Positions 45,197 to 54,364 of a stretch of 64,000 bases of DNA are shown one piece after another. Origin of the DNA: Candidatus Limnocylindrales bacterium (GTDB lineage Bacteria; Moduliflexota; Moduliflexia; Moduliflexales; JAUQPW01); the NCBI GenBank assembly GCA_035559535.1, contig DATMBG010000025.1:1-64000 (forward strand). The letters are read 5' to 3'. The translations under genes were made by a program, and so were the position numbers. The notes beneath the pieces are model-generated. The model was not told the DNA's origin. It saw only the letters and a list, made by a program, of their open reading frames with translations, and did not search any database. How positions within the stretch are numbered: position 1 is the first letter of the stretch; each line of letters starts with the position of its first letter.

Positions 45197-45589
45197 ATGG
45201 AACTGGATCTATTAGAGTATGTGCTTTATAGTAGCTTAAGCTTATTATTTACCTGGTTGCTTTTCCGAAGAGGACCCAGACTTAGAAGTTCAAACGTGAA
45301 ATTTATCTATTGGACCCCGGTTGTAAGGCGAATTGTTATCCTGGTAGTGGGTTGGTTTTTTTTGATTTTGGGAGTAGTAGGGTTATTTCTTCCTATACTG
45401 CAAGGTTTTCTATTCCTGGCCATTGGGTTAGCGATTCTTTCTAAGGAAAGCGAAACGGCTAACCGAATTCTAAAATGGCTGAAAAGAAAATATCCCCAAC
45501 CTTACGCCCGATTTACGCTTCTTAAAAGAAAGATTCTTAAAAGATTCTCCAGGAATTCAATTTCCCATGACCGAGAGCAAGATAACTAA
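45197..45589 (+). CDS. Small membrane protein of the PGPGW-like type
   Basis: The 130-residue protein has an N-terminal helix (LYSSLSLLFTWLLF), then RRIVILVVGWFFLILGVVGL and FLPILQGFLFLAIGLAILSKES. The second half is the pattern of PGPGW-type transmembrane proteins, though the PGPGW motif itself reads LPILQG. The tail is rich in Lys and Arg and faces the cytoplasm by the positive-inside rule. Its 3' end overlaps uvrC by 23 bases, implying coupled expression. Function unknown. Confidence 0.7.
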   Translation: MELDLLEYVLYSSLSLLFTWLLFRRGPRLRSSNVKFIYWTPVVRRIVILVVGWFFLILGVVGLFLPILQGFLFLAIGLAILSKESETANRILKWLKRKYPQPYARFTLLKRKILKRFSRNSISHDREQDN

Positions 45590-47480
45590 ATCGGATAATT
45601 TATTCCGGAAGCTTCAACATCTGCCGGATGATCCCGGGGTTTATTTAATGAAGGACGTAGAAGGGCGGATCATCTATGTAGGAAAGGCGAGGTCTTTAAA
45701 AAATCGAGTACGTTCCTATTTTCAAGAATCCCGTTCCCTCTCTCCGAAAATCGATACCCTGGTCTCTCAAATTGCAGACCTGGAGTATATTGTCACAGAC
45801 TCTGAATTGGAAGCTCTCATTCTGGAAGGGACCCTCATCAAGAAACACAAGCCCAAATTTAATGTGGTTCTCAAAGATGACAAGAATTTTCCCTACCTCA
45901 AATTAACTCTGCAGGAGGAGTTTCCTCGAGTTATTGCAGTTCGGAAAATCAAAAAAGATGGAGCCCTTTACTTTGGCCCTTATATTCCCTCCAATGCCCT
46001 GTGGAAGACCTTGAAACTTATCCATAAAATCTTTCCCATCCGCCAATGTACCTATACTATCAGTTTCAATTGCATGGAACGGCCCTGCCTGGACTATCAG
46101 ATTGGGCAATGTATCGGACCTTGTGCGGCCATGTGTACGAAAGAAGAATACGATAGACTGGTTCAAGAGGTTCGGCTCTTTTTGGAAGGTAAGAAAGAAG
46201 ATCTGGTTAAAAGTCTTCAGGCCAAGATGGAAGAGAAAGCCGCCAACCTGGAATTTGAACAGGCTGCTAAAATTCGGGATCAGATCACGGCTATCCAAAG
46301 GGTCATGGAACGTCAGAAGGTCATTTCCATGGGATTTGAAAATCAAGATATCCTGGCCTATGCCGTACAGGGAGATCTGGTGAACGTTCAGATGTTTTTC
46401 ATCCGAAACGGGGTAATGGTCGGGCGAAGCGACTTTAACTTAACCCGCTCCGACGAGCTTGAAAAGGCAGAGATATTAACCTCTTTCATCAAGCAGTTTT
46501 ATGCCCGGGAGGTATTCATTCCTGAGGAAATCGTTCTCCCCGAGCCGATTGGTGAGGAGGAAATTCTTTCCGAGTGGTTATCGCGTCGTAAAGGAAAAAA
46601 AGTTAACTTGATAGTCCCTCAACGGGGAAAAAAGAAACGACTTGTCGACATGGCCTTTAAAAATGCGGAACTTGCCCTGAGGGAAGAAATCGAAATCGGA
46701 TCCGGAGAAGGTCCCGAGGTTTTAGAGCAACTCCAGAAAAGCCTGGGTCTCAGGAATCTTCCTGTCCGCATTGAGGCCTTTGATATGTCCAACATTCAGG
46801 GGGGCTATGCCGTAGGGTCCATGGTGGTGTGGAAAGATGGAAAAGCTGCCAGATCGGAATACAAAAAGTTTAAAATTAAATATACCCCCGGACCGGATGA
46901 TTTTGGAATGATGCGGGAAGTGCTCCGAAGGAGGTATAGTCGGGTTTTAAAGGAGGGTCTTGAACTCCCGGATCTTATTGTCATCGATGGAGGAAAAGGT
47001 CAATTGAGTGCCGCTTTGGAAGTTTTAGAAGAACTTCGTGTACGCCATCCCGACGTAATCGGTCTTGCTAAGGCCAAAGGTGTCAAATATTCTGAAACAG
47101 ATAAGGAAAAAATCTTTCTAAAGCCTGAAGGGGATCCTTTGATTCTGCCCAGGGAATCCAAAGAATTACAGCTTCTTCAAAGAATTCGAGATGAAGCCCA
47201 TCGGTTTGCAGTAACGTATCATAGAACGGTGCGGAAAAAGGCAACACTCCATTCGATTCTGGATGAGATTCCAGGAGTAGGACCTCAGAGGAAGAAAGCC
47301 CTTCTGAAGCATTTTGGAAATATTCAAAAGATTCGAGAAGCTTCTGTAGAGGAACTTCTGAAAGTACCTCTCATCAACAGAAAACTGGCCGAAACCATCT
47401 GGCAGTTCCTTACTTCTACCCCAACCCTCCCCATGGATAGGATAAGAGGGTCCATCCCTCTACCTATAGAGGGAAGATAG
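45567..47480 (+). CDS. uvrC: Excinuclease ABC subunit C
   Basis: This is a 637-residue UvrC. The GIY-YIG nuclease lies at about 18-95 (DPGVYLMKDVEGRIIYVGKA, the 3' incision domain), followed by the cysteine cluster CTYTISFNCMERPCL and CIGPCAAMC. The UVR motif is near 200-235. The RNase H-like 5' incision domain contains EAFDMSNIQGG and VIDGGKGQL. HhH motifs (LDEIPGVGPQRKKALLKHFG) lie near the C-terminus. It cuts both sides of lesions after UvrAB loading. The start overlaps the upstream membrane-protein gene. Confidence 0.95.
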   Translation: MTESKITKSDNLFRKLQHLPDDPGVYLMKDVEGRIIYVGKARSLKNRVRSYFQESRSLSPKIDTLVSQIADLEYIVTDSELEALILEGTLIKKHKPKFNVVLKDDKNFPYLKLTLQEEFPRVIAVRKIKKDGALYFGPYIPSNALWKTLKLIHKIFPIRQCTYTISFNCMERPCLDYQIGQCIGPCAAMCTKEEYDRLVQEVRLFLEGKKEDLVKSLQAKMEEKAANLEFEQAAKIRDQITAIQRVMERQKVISMGFENQDILAYAVQGDLVNVQMFFIRNGVMVGRSDFNLTRSDELEKAEILTSFIKQFYAREVFIPEEIVLPEPIGEEEILSEWLSRRKGKKVNLIVPQRGKKKRLVDMAFKNAELALREEIEIGSGEGPEVLEQLQKSLGLRNLPVRIEAFDMSNIQGGYAVGSMVVWKDGKAARSEYKKFKIKYTPGPDDFGMMREVLRRRYSRVLKEGLELPDLIVIDGGKGQLSAALEVLEELRVRHPDVIGLAKAKGVKYSETDKEKIFLKPEGDPLILPRESKELQLLQRIRDEAHRFAVTYHRTVRKKATLHSILDEIPGVGPQRKKALLKHFGNIQKIREASVEELLKVPLINRKLAETIWQFLTSTPTLPMDRIRGSIPLPIEGR

Positions 47481-47490
47481 GAGGTCTACC

Positions 47491-47820
47491 TTGTTGCCTT
47501 ATGATAGAAGGAAACAGAATGATTTAAGGAAAAAGGTTGAGATTAAAAGGGACGATATTGAAGTAGATTTACAGGTTATCGATGGAAACATAAGACAACT
47601 CATCAAATTGTACGAGGATTTCTTTGCCCGTAAAATCTACAAAGAACCGAAAGAGCTGAGAACCCAAACCGAGTTTTTGATCCAAAAATGGAAATCTAAA
47701 GTCATTCCCAGGACCCTGCATCGTTTTAAGTTTGAGAATCTTACCCAGAAATATTCTATCTTTAAAGAAAAATGGGATCGACAGATGAGGATCCGGGAAA
47801 AAGAAGAGCGGGAGTTGTGA
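47491..47820 (+). CDS. Hypothetical helical protein
   Basis: The 109-residue, highly charged, helical protein has segments IDGNIRQLIKLYEDFFARKI and LHRFKFENLTQKYSIFKEKW, which recall the C-terminal domain seen in MXAN_5187-type proteins of deltaproteobacteria. It starts at TTG (47491) with GGAGG seven bases upstream, ten bases after uvrC, so it is probably co-transcribed with uvrC. No catalytic motif was seen. The family resemblance is from memory and tentative. Confidence 0.6.
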   Translation: MLPYDRRKQNDLRKKVEIKRDDIEVDLQVIDGNIRQLIKLYEDFFARKIYKEPKELRTQTEFLIQKWKSKVIPRTLHRFKFENLTQKYSIFKEKWDRQMRIREKEEREL

Positions 47821-47868
47821 ATTGTGGCCAGGAACCTGCTTCCACGAGCCTCTAGACCCCTACACTTC

Positions 47869-48693
47869 TTATTGTTCACTCCCCTTTACAATCAGTGGAT
47901 TCCTGGCTAAAACAGAAAACCTTTCCTGGAGTTCCTTTTTTAAGCGCTCGGCTTCCATTCGATCTTTCAGATTTCCAACCCGAACTCGATACCAAATCCC
48001 CTGGGGTCCCAGATTAACGGAGATAAGGGTTGCATCATAGCCTTTTTCTCGAAGTTGGTTTCGGAGTAATTCAGATTCTTCCCGATTTTGGCTGGAAGCA
48101 ACCTGAACGGTATAAATTGCAGATTCAGACTCAAAATTATTTTTCACAGGTCCTTCCGGCTTTTTAGAAGGTACTTCCGGTAAATTGTCCGTTCTCCGAG
48201 GTTCCAATCCGGCTTCTGTACCGGACCCTTCTTTGGAAACCTCTTCCTTTTTCGAGTCCTCGGTTGTTTGGCCTGAGTTCAATTCTTTAGAATCTGATTT
48301 GACAACCGACATCCCGGGGCTAGCTTCTGACTGTTTGATACTCTGATCTTTAGGCTGTTCGGCATCTTGGAGGACGGTATAGTAACTCAACTTTAAATCC
48401 CGTTTAGGTTCTCCCGGTTGTGAAGAAGAAGCATGCTTGGACTCCTCCTCCTTTAGTTTTCCTTGAGCTTGCTGGGTTGAAGAAGGATTATCCAATGAGG
48501 ATGATGGGGATAAGGTAATGGGAGGGTTCTCTTCCAGTTTGGTCATCTCTTGAGCTTGATTTCCCTTACCGATTAAAATACCTAACCAAAGAACCAAAAA
48601 GATTAAAAGGGTCGAACAGATTCCTAAAGCGATAAGCTCTTTATCATCAAAATGAAATTCTCTCTTGCCTCTAATCTTGTTAAGATTTTTCAT
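47869..48693 (-). CDS. Membrane-anchored SPOR-domain protein
   Basis: The 274-residue protein has a short basic cytoplasmic N-terminus, one membrane helix (ALGICSTLLIFLVLWLGILI, residues 22-41) and a long Ser/Glu/Pro-rich linker (about 45-190). A C-terminal SPOR domain begins YTVQVASSQNREESELLRNQ and continues through GIWYRVRVGNLKDRMEAERL. SPOR domains bind denuded septal peptidoglycan, as in FtsN or DedD. A cell-division or envelope role is inferred. The gene converges with the plus-strand uvrC unit and follows argS by 86 bp on the same strand. Confidence 0.85.
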   Translation of the reverse strand: MKNLNKIRGKREFHFDDKELIALGICSTLLIFLVLWLGILIGKGNQAQEMTKLEENPPITLSPSSSLDNPSSTQQAQGKLKEEESKHASSSQPGEPKRDLKLSYYTVLQDAEQPKDQSIKQSEASPGMSVVKSDSKELNSGQTTEDSKKEEVSKEGSGTEAGLEPRRTDNLPEVPSKKPEGPVKNNFESESAIYTVQVASSQNREESELLRNQLREKGYDATLISVNLGPQGIWYRVRVGNLKDRMEAERLKKELQERFSVLARNPLIVKGSEQ

Positions 48694-48705
48694 ACCTAAC
48701 AGATC

Positions 48706-48775
48706 CAGGAGCCAGAAGTCAGCAGCCAGAATTTTTGGATTCTGGTTCCTGACCTTTGACTCCTGACTTCTGGAT
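48706..48775. repeat. Heptad-repeat hairpin between argS and SPOR gene
   Basis: CCAGGAGCCAGAAGTCAGCA faces GACTCCTGACTTCTGG across a short spacer. Each arm is built of seven-base TCAGAAG/TCAGGAG-like words, as at 39615-39818. Its position between two co-directional genes suggests a stable transcript hairpin. Confidence 0.5.
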
Positions 48776-48779
48776 TTTG

Positions 48780-50447
48780 CTACATCACTTCTGGAGCCGA
48801 TACGCCTAACAGATCCAGGGCATTTTTTAAAACGATCTGAACTCCTTTGGCCAGGGTAAGTCTTGCTCCGGTTAGGGCCGGGTCATCGCCGATAAAGCGG
48901 TATTTATTATAATAGCTGTGAAAAATACTCGCCAGGTTCTGAAGATAGAAAGTGATACGATGCGGTTCCAGAGAAAGAGCACTCTCGATGACCACTTTAG
49001 GAAAATGATATAGTTCTTTAATTAAAGCAAGTTCCTCTTCAGAGTTTAATCGGTTTAGATCTACTTCCGGGGGAGATGGTAGAGCTATACTAAGTTTCTT
49101 GGCTTCTCGAAAAAGGCTACAGATTCTGGCATGAACGTATTGGACATAATAGACCGGGTTATCCTTAGATTGGCTTTTGGCCAATTCTAAATCAAAGTCC
49201 AGGTGACTGTCTGTACGTCGCATGGTAAAGAAAAACCGGGCCGCATCCACACCTACCTCTTCAACAAGATCGGAGAGTAAAATAAGTTTTCCCGACCGTT
49301 TAGATATTTTAACTTCCATGCCTTCTCGCATTAACCGAACCAGTTGAATGAGAACGACCGATAGGATATCCTCCGGGTAGCCCAGGGCCTTTATAATTCC
49401 TTTTACACGAGGAACATAACCTCCATGATCGGCTCCCCAAACATTGATCAGCTTTGAAAAACCCCGTTGAAGCTTATTTTGATGATAGGCTATATCCGAG
49501 GCCAGGTAAGTAGGACGTCCATCTGAGCGAATAACCACCCGATCTTTATCGTCCCCAAACTGAGTAGAACGAAACCAAAGAGCGCCCTCTTGCTCATAAA
49601 TGAAGCCCTTTGATTTAAGGATCTCCAGTACCTGAGCTACGGATCCGTTCTGGTATAAGCTTTTCTCGCTGAACCAGCTATCAAAGGTGACGCGAAATGC
49701 CTCTAAATCGGCTTTAATTCGTTCCAACATAGCCTGAGAGGCGAATTCTGCAAAAAAGGAAAGCACCTCTGCTGGATCTTTCTCTACAAACTCGGTCCCC
49801 TTCCTGGCTATGATTTCTCTGGCTATATCATAAACATAATCTCCGTGATATCCATTTTCCGGGAACGGTACAGGCTTCCCATTCAACTCCATGTATCGAC
49901 TCCACACGGACTGTCCCAGAAGCTCGATTTGATTGCCGAAATCATTGATATAAAACTCCTTTTCTACCTGATACCCACTGAAGGTTAAGATCCGTGCCAA
50001 TACATCTCCTACCGCGGCATTTCGCCCGTGTCCCACATGAAGGGGCCCGGTCGGATTTGCGCTCACAAACTCTACCTGAACCCGCATTCCCTTTCCATAA
50101 TCCGAAGACCCAAATCGATCTCCCCGGTTTAAAATGAACAGGAGTTGGTTATGCCAGAAAGATGGGGACAGGTAAAAGTTTATAAAACCGGGTCCTGCAA
50201 TCTCCCGTCTTTCAATCCAGGAAGGCAACGGACTCATATGTTTTAGGATAATATCTGCAATAACCCGGGGAGGTTTTCGTTCCAGGGAAGCCAGGGTCAT
50301 GGCCACGGTGGTTGTAATATCTCCATAACTTTTCTCGGCAGGTCGTTCGAGAATGATTTCCGGAAGTTGAGAATACCTCAACTCCCCTGCTTCTTTGGCC
50401 CGTACAAGGGCTTCCACAATGAGTTCTTTTAAATTACCTTCCATCAT
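48780..50447 (-). CDS. argS: Arginyl-tRNA synthetase
   Basis: This is a 555-residue class I synthetase from ATG at 50447. The Add1 N-terminal domain is followed by the HIGH-type SANPTGPLHVGHGRNAA. The KMSKS-like loop is EVKISKRSGK, and the DALR anticodon-binding domain lies at about 440-555. It charges tRNA-Arg. The Shine-Dalgarno site is weak. Alternatives are a GTG six codons upstream (50465) or the ATG one codon downstream. It is the only tRNA synthetase in the window. Confidence 0.94.
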   Translation of the reverse strand: MMEGNLKELIVEALVRAKEAGELRYSQLPEIILERPAEKSYGDITTTVAMTLASLERKPPRVIADIILKHMSPLPSWIERREIAGPGFINFYLSPSFWHNQLLFILNRGDRFGSSDYGKGMRVQVEFVSANPTGPLHVGHGRNAAVGDVLARILTFSGYQVEKEFYINDFGNQIELLGQSVWSRYMELNGKPVPFPENGYHGDYVYDIAREIIARKGTEFVEKDPAEVLSFFAEFASQAMLERIKADLEAFRVTFDSWFSEKSLYQNGSVAQVLEILKSKGFIYEQEGALWFRSTQFGDDKDRVVIRSDGRPTYLASDIAYHQNKLQRGFSKLINVWGADHGGYVPRVKGIIKALGYPEDILSVVLIQLVRLMREGMEVKISKRSGKLILLSDLVEEVGVDAARFFFTMRRTDSHLDFDLELAKSQSKDNPVYYVQYVHARICSLFREAKKLSIALPSPPEVDLNRLNSEEELALIKELYHFPKVVIESALSLEPHRITFYLQNLASIFHSYYNKYRFIGDDPALTGARLTLAKGVQIVLKNALDLLGVSAPEVM

Positions 50448-50554
50448 ATGGCTTTTTACTAGCACACCCCAAGGGTTCTGTCAAGAAGGAAACAGAACAT
50501 TTGTGAATTTACACGTAACTGTAACCATTTAGGAGGTGTCACTTTTTCTGTCTG

Positions 50555-50639
50555 AACACCCCCCTGGCCCCCTCCAGGGAGGACTTCATCAGCAGCAACC
50601 CTATGTCAGTCTCCCCCTGGAGGGGGCCAGGGGGGTGTT
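50555..50639. repeat. Long C/G-rich hairpin
   Basis: A 25-base left arm (AACACCCCCCTGGCCCCC then TCCAGGG, 50555-50579) is exactly complementary to the right arm at 50615-50639, with a 35-base loop. The stem is nearly all G/C. No T-run follows. It lies between the divergent argS and the hypothetical gene at 50797 and may be an element copied elsewhere in the genome. Confidence 0.6.
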
Positions 50640-50796
50640 TCTTTTTCTACCTGCTAAATTGATACAGATACAATTTACACAACCTCTGTTGACATCCTCT
50701 CAAATCTGTTTTAGGATATGTTACAGACATAATCGTTTCACCGGCTAATTGAATTCAAGCCTCTTTTTACTTATTTTTTTAAAATCGAAAGGTCGT

Positions 50797-51075
50797 ATGA
50801 GGGTACTCAAAAAGGAGGAAGTCTTAAAAGATCTGGCCATTCTCAACTTCCATGGAATTTTCGACGGAAGTAACGAAGTCTATGTGGTCGATACAGAGGG
50901 AAATCCAGATGCAAAGAGCTGTATCAAGGCCGTTTTGGAAAGTTATCCGGAGTTAAATAACGGTATCTATGAAGTGTTAGTGGACTTTCCTTTCCTGCAA
51001 TTATCTGAAAGCTATCGGCTGTTGGAAGGAAAAATTTATACCGTTGATCAACTCCGGCAGATCCTTTCAGAATAG
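50797..51075 (+). CDS. Hypothetical 92-residue protein
   Basis: This is a small acidic protein starting MRVLKKEEVLKDLAILNFHG, then EVYVVDTEGNPDAKSCIKAVL, with alternating strands and helices. No family was recognised. ATG at 50797 (AAAGG four bases upstream) is chosen over an ATG 16 codons earlier whose extension is hydrophobic and lacks a ribosome site. It could be a cytoplasmic regulator or ligand-binding protein. Nothing specific can be said. Confidence 0.55.
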   Translation: MRVLKKEEVLKDLAILNFHGIFDGSNEVYVVDTEGNPDAKSCIKAVLESYPELNNGIYEVLVDFPFLQLSESYRLLEGKIYTVDQLRQILSE

Positions 51076-51267
51076 GGGGGGAATCCTATTCCGCTTTCAC
51101 AATCCCGATCAAGTTCTCTCTAACCCTTTAAACACCCCCATCGGGGGAATGATTTAATAAAAAATTTAACTCATCCTACTCTAAGTCCCTTGATTCAGAT
51201 CATGGGCCTATAGCCTGGAGGAGATAACTCTAACGGAAGATTTATCCCATAGAGATCCTAAAACCCA

Positions 51268-53271
51268 ATGCCTGAGCTAACTTTTCTTCAAGATCTTTTG
51301 GCCTTATTTGGCCTCAGTGCCCTGACGGTGGTAGCCTTTCATCGGGCTAATCTCCCTCCCATTGTAGGATTCTTAATTACAGGGACCATCTGTGGACCTT
51401 ATGGGCTTAGACTCATCCAGGGGATTCATCAGGTTGAAGCTATGGCCGAAATCGGGGTTATTCTTCTCCTCTTCACGGTAGGGGTCGAGTTTTCCATCCA
51501 GCAATTGGTGCGCCTGCGGACATTCCTTCTTTTTGGAGGAGGGCTTCAAGTTTCCCTTACCGTCGCATTGATTATGATCTTTGCACCGACCCTTCATATC
51601 TCCTGGGCGACGGCGACGTTTCTTGGTATGTTGGTTTCTCTCAGTAGTACAGCGATTGTCCTGCGTCTTCTATCCGATCACGGTGAACTAGACAGTCCGC
51701 ACGGCAAAGCCTCTTTGGGTATTCTTATTTTTCAAGATCTTTGTATTGTTCCCATGATGTTACTGACTCCCTTTCTCGGCGGGCAGGGAGGAGATATAAT
51801 GACCATTCCCTGGGTTATAGGAAAAGCACTTCTGTTTATCGGGGTCACCATCCTGGCAGCCAGGTACCTGATCCCCTGGCTTTTGCACCAGGCCGTTAAC
51901 ACCCGGAAACGAGAGATTTTTCTTTTAACCATCATTTTCCTTTGCTTGGGTACCGCCTGGGCAACCGCAAAGGTTGGGCTTTCTCTGGCTCTGGGGGCCT
52001 TCATTGCCGGACTTGTCATCTCTGAATCCGAGTACAGCCATCAGGCCCTTGCCGAGGTACTTCCTTTCCGTGAAGTTTTTAACAGTCTATTTTTTATCTC
52101 CATTGGCATGCTCTTTGACGTTCGAACTCTCCTCTCAGCCCCCTTTCTTTTCCTGGCAGATCTGTTGATCGTTATGGCTGTAAAAATGGTGGTAACAGGT
52201 GGAGTGGCCTTTCTTTTGGGACAATCTTTAAGAGTTGCGGTCATAACAGGTTTCTTGCTTGCGCAAATCGGGGAGTTCTCCTTCGTCCTATCCCGAATAG
52301 GTGCTCAAGCAGGTCTTCTTGATGCCCGTTTGAACCAACTCTTTCTGGCCGTTGCAGTAGGAACCATGGCCATGACCCCGGGACTCTATAAACTCGGATT
52401 CCGACTGGCGATCTGGCTAGAAAATCGGGTTCCAAAGCCCTGGCTTGTCAATCGAGAGATAGCAACGGCGGATGGGAGTATCCACCAGCCGCTGGAGGAT
52501 CATGTCATTATCATCGGTTATGGTGTAAACGGTCGTAACCTGGCCCGGGTTCTAAAATACGCCGGAATTCCCTATACGGTTATCGAGATGAACCCGGAAA
52601 TTGTGAGAGTCGAACGTAAAAAAGGAGTTCCCATCCTATTCGGGGACGCTACGAACCCGGAAATTCTTCAACAGGCCGGAATCGAGAAAGCCAGGGTTGT
52701 TGTAATCGCAATCTCCGATGCTTCGGCCACCCGACGGAGTACCGACCTGGCCAGACGGCTTAATCCCGGGGTGCATATCATTGTACGAAGCCGATATTTA
52801 CAGGAGATGGAACCTTTGTTTGCCCTTGGTGCCCAGGAAGTCATCCCGGAAGAGTTTGAAACCTCCGTCGAAATTTTCACCCGGGTCTTGCAAAAATACC
52901 TGGTACCCCGGGACGTCATCGAGCATTGTATCCAGGAAATCCGTCGGGATGGCTACGAAATGTTCCGATCCCTCTACGAAGCTCACCGGCCAGGTGAAGG
53001 ATTACATCGCTTCTTGAGTGATCTATCTCTGGAGGTTTACCGGGTTAAGCCCGGAAGTCCTTTAATCGGTAAACGACTTAAAGATTCCGGACTCAGAGAA
53101 AAAACCGGAACAACCGTCATAGCCATTCAGCACCAGAATGAAGATATCCTTGTAAACCCAACTTCCAGGGATATCTTCCAGGAAGGAGATCTGGTTCTGC
53201 TTCTGGGACGCCCCGATCAGCTCACCGCTGCAGCCAATTTTTTTCAGGAAGGTTCAAATCAAGGAGGATAA
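51268..53271 (+). CDS. CPA2-family monovalent cation/H+ antiporter with TrkA domains (KefB/C-like)
   Basis: This 667-residue protein has about 12 membrane helices over residues 1-390 (the NhaP/Kef fold). A TrkA-N Rossmann domain lies at about 410-530, with HVIIIGYGVNGRNLARVL binding NAD(H). A TrkA-C domain lies at about 575-655. These transporters move K+ or Na+ against protons and are gated by nucleotides or glutathione adducts. The cation is unknown. Its stop is separated by one base from the small zinc-ribbon gene at 53273, whose Shine-Dalgarno lies within this gene. Confidence 0.9.
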   Translation: MPELTFLQDLLALFGLSALTVVAFHRANLPPIVGFLITGTICGPYGLRLIQGIHQVEAMAEIGVILLLFTVGVEFSIQQLVRLRTFLLFGGGLQVSLTVALIMIFAPTLHISWATATFLGMLVSLSSTAIVLRLLSDHGELDSPHGKASLGILIFQDLCIVPMMLLTPFLGGQGGDIMTIPWVIGKALLFIGVTILAARYLIPWLLHQAVNTRKREIFLLTIIFLCLGTAWATAKVGLSLALGAFIAGLVISESEYSHQALAEVLPFREVFNSLFFISIGMLFDVRTLLSAPFLFLADLLIVMAVKMVVTGGVAFLLGQSLRVAVITGFLLAQIGEFSFVLSRIGAQAGLLDARLNQLFLAVAVGTMAMTPGLYKLGFRLAIWLENRVPKPWLVNREIATADGSIHQPLEDHVIIIGYGVNGRNLARVLKYAGIPYTVIEMNPEIVRVERKKGVPILFGDATNPEILQQAGIEKARVVVIAISDASATRRSTDLARRLNPGVHIIVRSRYLQEMEPLFALGAQEVIPEEFETSVEIFTRVLQKYLVPRDVIEHCIQEIRRDGYEMFRSLYEAHRPGEGLHRFLSDLSLEVYRVKPGSPLIGKRLKDSGLREKTGTTVIAIQHQNEDILVNPTSRDIFQEGDLVLLLGRPDQLTAAANFFQEGSNQGG

Positions 53272-53272
53272 T

Positions 53273-53440
53273 ATGAATCCCTTATTTCAATGGATTATAG
53301 CCCATACCACCGCCAAAGCACAAACCCGACGATGTCCCAAGTGCCATCGTACTCAAACTGTTCCAAAAAGCAAAATCCAGGACACAATTCCCTGCGAATC
53401 TTGTGGAACGCCTATTACCCCTAAGTATATCGTTAAGTAA
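53273..53440 (+). CDS. Small zinc-ribbon protein coupled to the antiporter
   Basis: This is a 55-codon gene: MNPLFQWIIAHTTAKAQTRR, then CPKCHRTQTV, CESCGTPITP and the ending KYIVK. Two CxxC pairs form a zinc-ribbon. AAGGAGG precedes the ATG at ideal spacing and overlaps the last codons of the antiporter. It is probably translated with it. Function unknown. It may bind metal, nucleic acid or the antiporter. Confidence 0.8.
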   Translation: MNPLFQWIIAHTTAKAQTRRCPKCHRTQTVPKSKIQDTIPCESCGTPITPKYIVK

Positions 53441-53660
53441 ACTTTGTTAAGCAGGAAACTGGAATGGGATTTATAAAAGGCCTAACACCTTGCTAACGCC
53501 CTAAAAAATAAAAAAATAATACACAAATTCCAAACTTGAGTGTAATATGATTTTTGAAGGCCTTAGGCCCAAGAATGATAACGGTTTATAAACCGGGTAC
53601 AGAAAATCCTGCGCTTCGCCTCGAGCGGCCAAGCTGTAGGAAGAGTAAAAATCTCGATCC

Positions 53661-54167
53661 ATGAATCGACGCCATTTTATCATCGGTTTTCTGAGTCTTG
53701 CAACCTCCCCTTTGATTCTCTTAAACCTGGTTGGAGATCGTAGAGTTATGGCTGATAAAATCGAAAAAATTCAAAAATCCAATGCAGAATGGAGAAAAAT
53801 TCTAACACCGGAACAATATCATATTTTGCGTGAAGAAGGAACCGAGCGCCCCTTTTCTAGCCCTCTTAATAACGAGAAAAGAAAGGGCTTGTATGTTTGT
53901 GCAGGATGCGGACTTCCTTTGTTCACCTCGGAGATGAAATTTGATAGTGGTACAGGTTGGCCGAGTTTCTTTACTTCTATAGAAGGCCACCTGGAAACTA
54001 AAAGAGATTTTAAGCTGATTTTCCCCCGTACGGAGTATCATTGTGCTCGATGTGGAGGTCATCAAGGCCATGTCTTTGATGACGGTCCTCCACCGACCGG
54101 CCAGCGATGGTGTAATAACGGGGTGGCTCTCAAATTTATTCCCGATCAAACAGAAGGAAATAATTAA
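53661..54167 (+). CDS. msrB: Peptide-methionine (R)-S-oxide reductase, exported
   Basis: The 168-residue MsrB has an N-terminal signal that may be Tat-type (NRRHFIIGFLSLA) and then the MsrB fold. Zinc cysteines are CAGC and CARC. The active-site Cys is in RWCNNGVALKF, and FDSGTGWPSF is characteristic. It reduces methionine-R-sulfoxide in oxidised proteins, probably in the periplasm. No ribosome site is obvious. The upstream 53441-53660 gap contains a GGTTTATAAACC palindrome but no gene. Confidence 0.92.
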   Translation: MNRRHFIIGFLSLATSPLILLNLVGDRRVMADKIEKIQKSNAEWRKILTPEQYHILREEGTERPFSSPLNNEKRKGLYVCAGCGLPLFTSEMKFDSGTGWPSFFTSIEGHLETKRDFKLIFPRTEYHCARCGGHQGHVFDDGPPPTGQRWCNNGVALKFIPDQTEGNN

Positions 54168-54183
54168 GAGGGTAAAATCTTAC

Positions 54184-54206
54184 AGGGCGAAGCAAGATTT
54201 CGCCCT
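54184..54206. terminator. Hairpin after msrB
   Basis: AGGGCGAA and TTCGCCCT pair across a seven-base loop 17 bases past the msrB stop, followed by ACCCCTG rather than a T-run. It is a possible 3' stabiliser. Confidence 0.45.
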
Positions 54207-54270
54207 ACCCCTGCAATTTACCGATATAGCCTGGTAGAAGATCTTTCCAGGTATATCATGAGGTCGCCGG

Positions 54271-54295
54271 AGGAGCAGGTTTCAAACCTGCTCCT
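54271..54295. repeat. Perfect 12-bp palindrome
   Basis: AGGAGCAGGTTT, a single C and AAACCTGCTCCT form a perfect palindrome in the msrB/ybaK intergenic region. It could be an element or a bidirectional transcription end between converging genes. Confidence 0.45.
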
Positions 54296-54364
54296 ATACA
54301 GCCAGTTGAACCCGGGAAATTTTACGTTCTTCTGAATGGGAATTCAGGTATGGAAAAAATCCTT

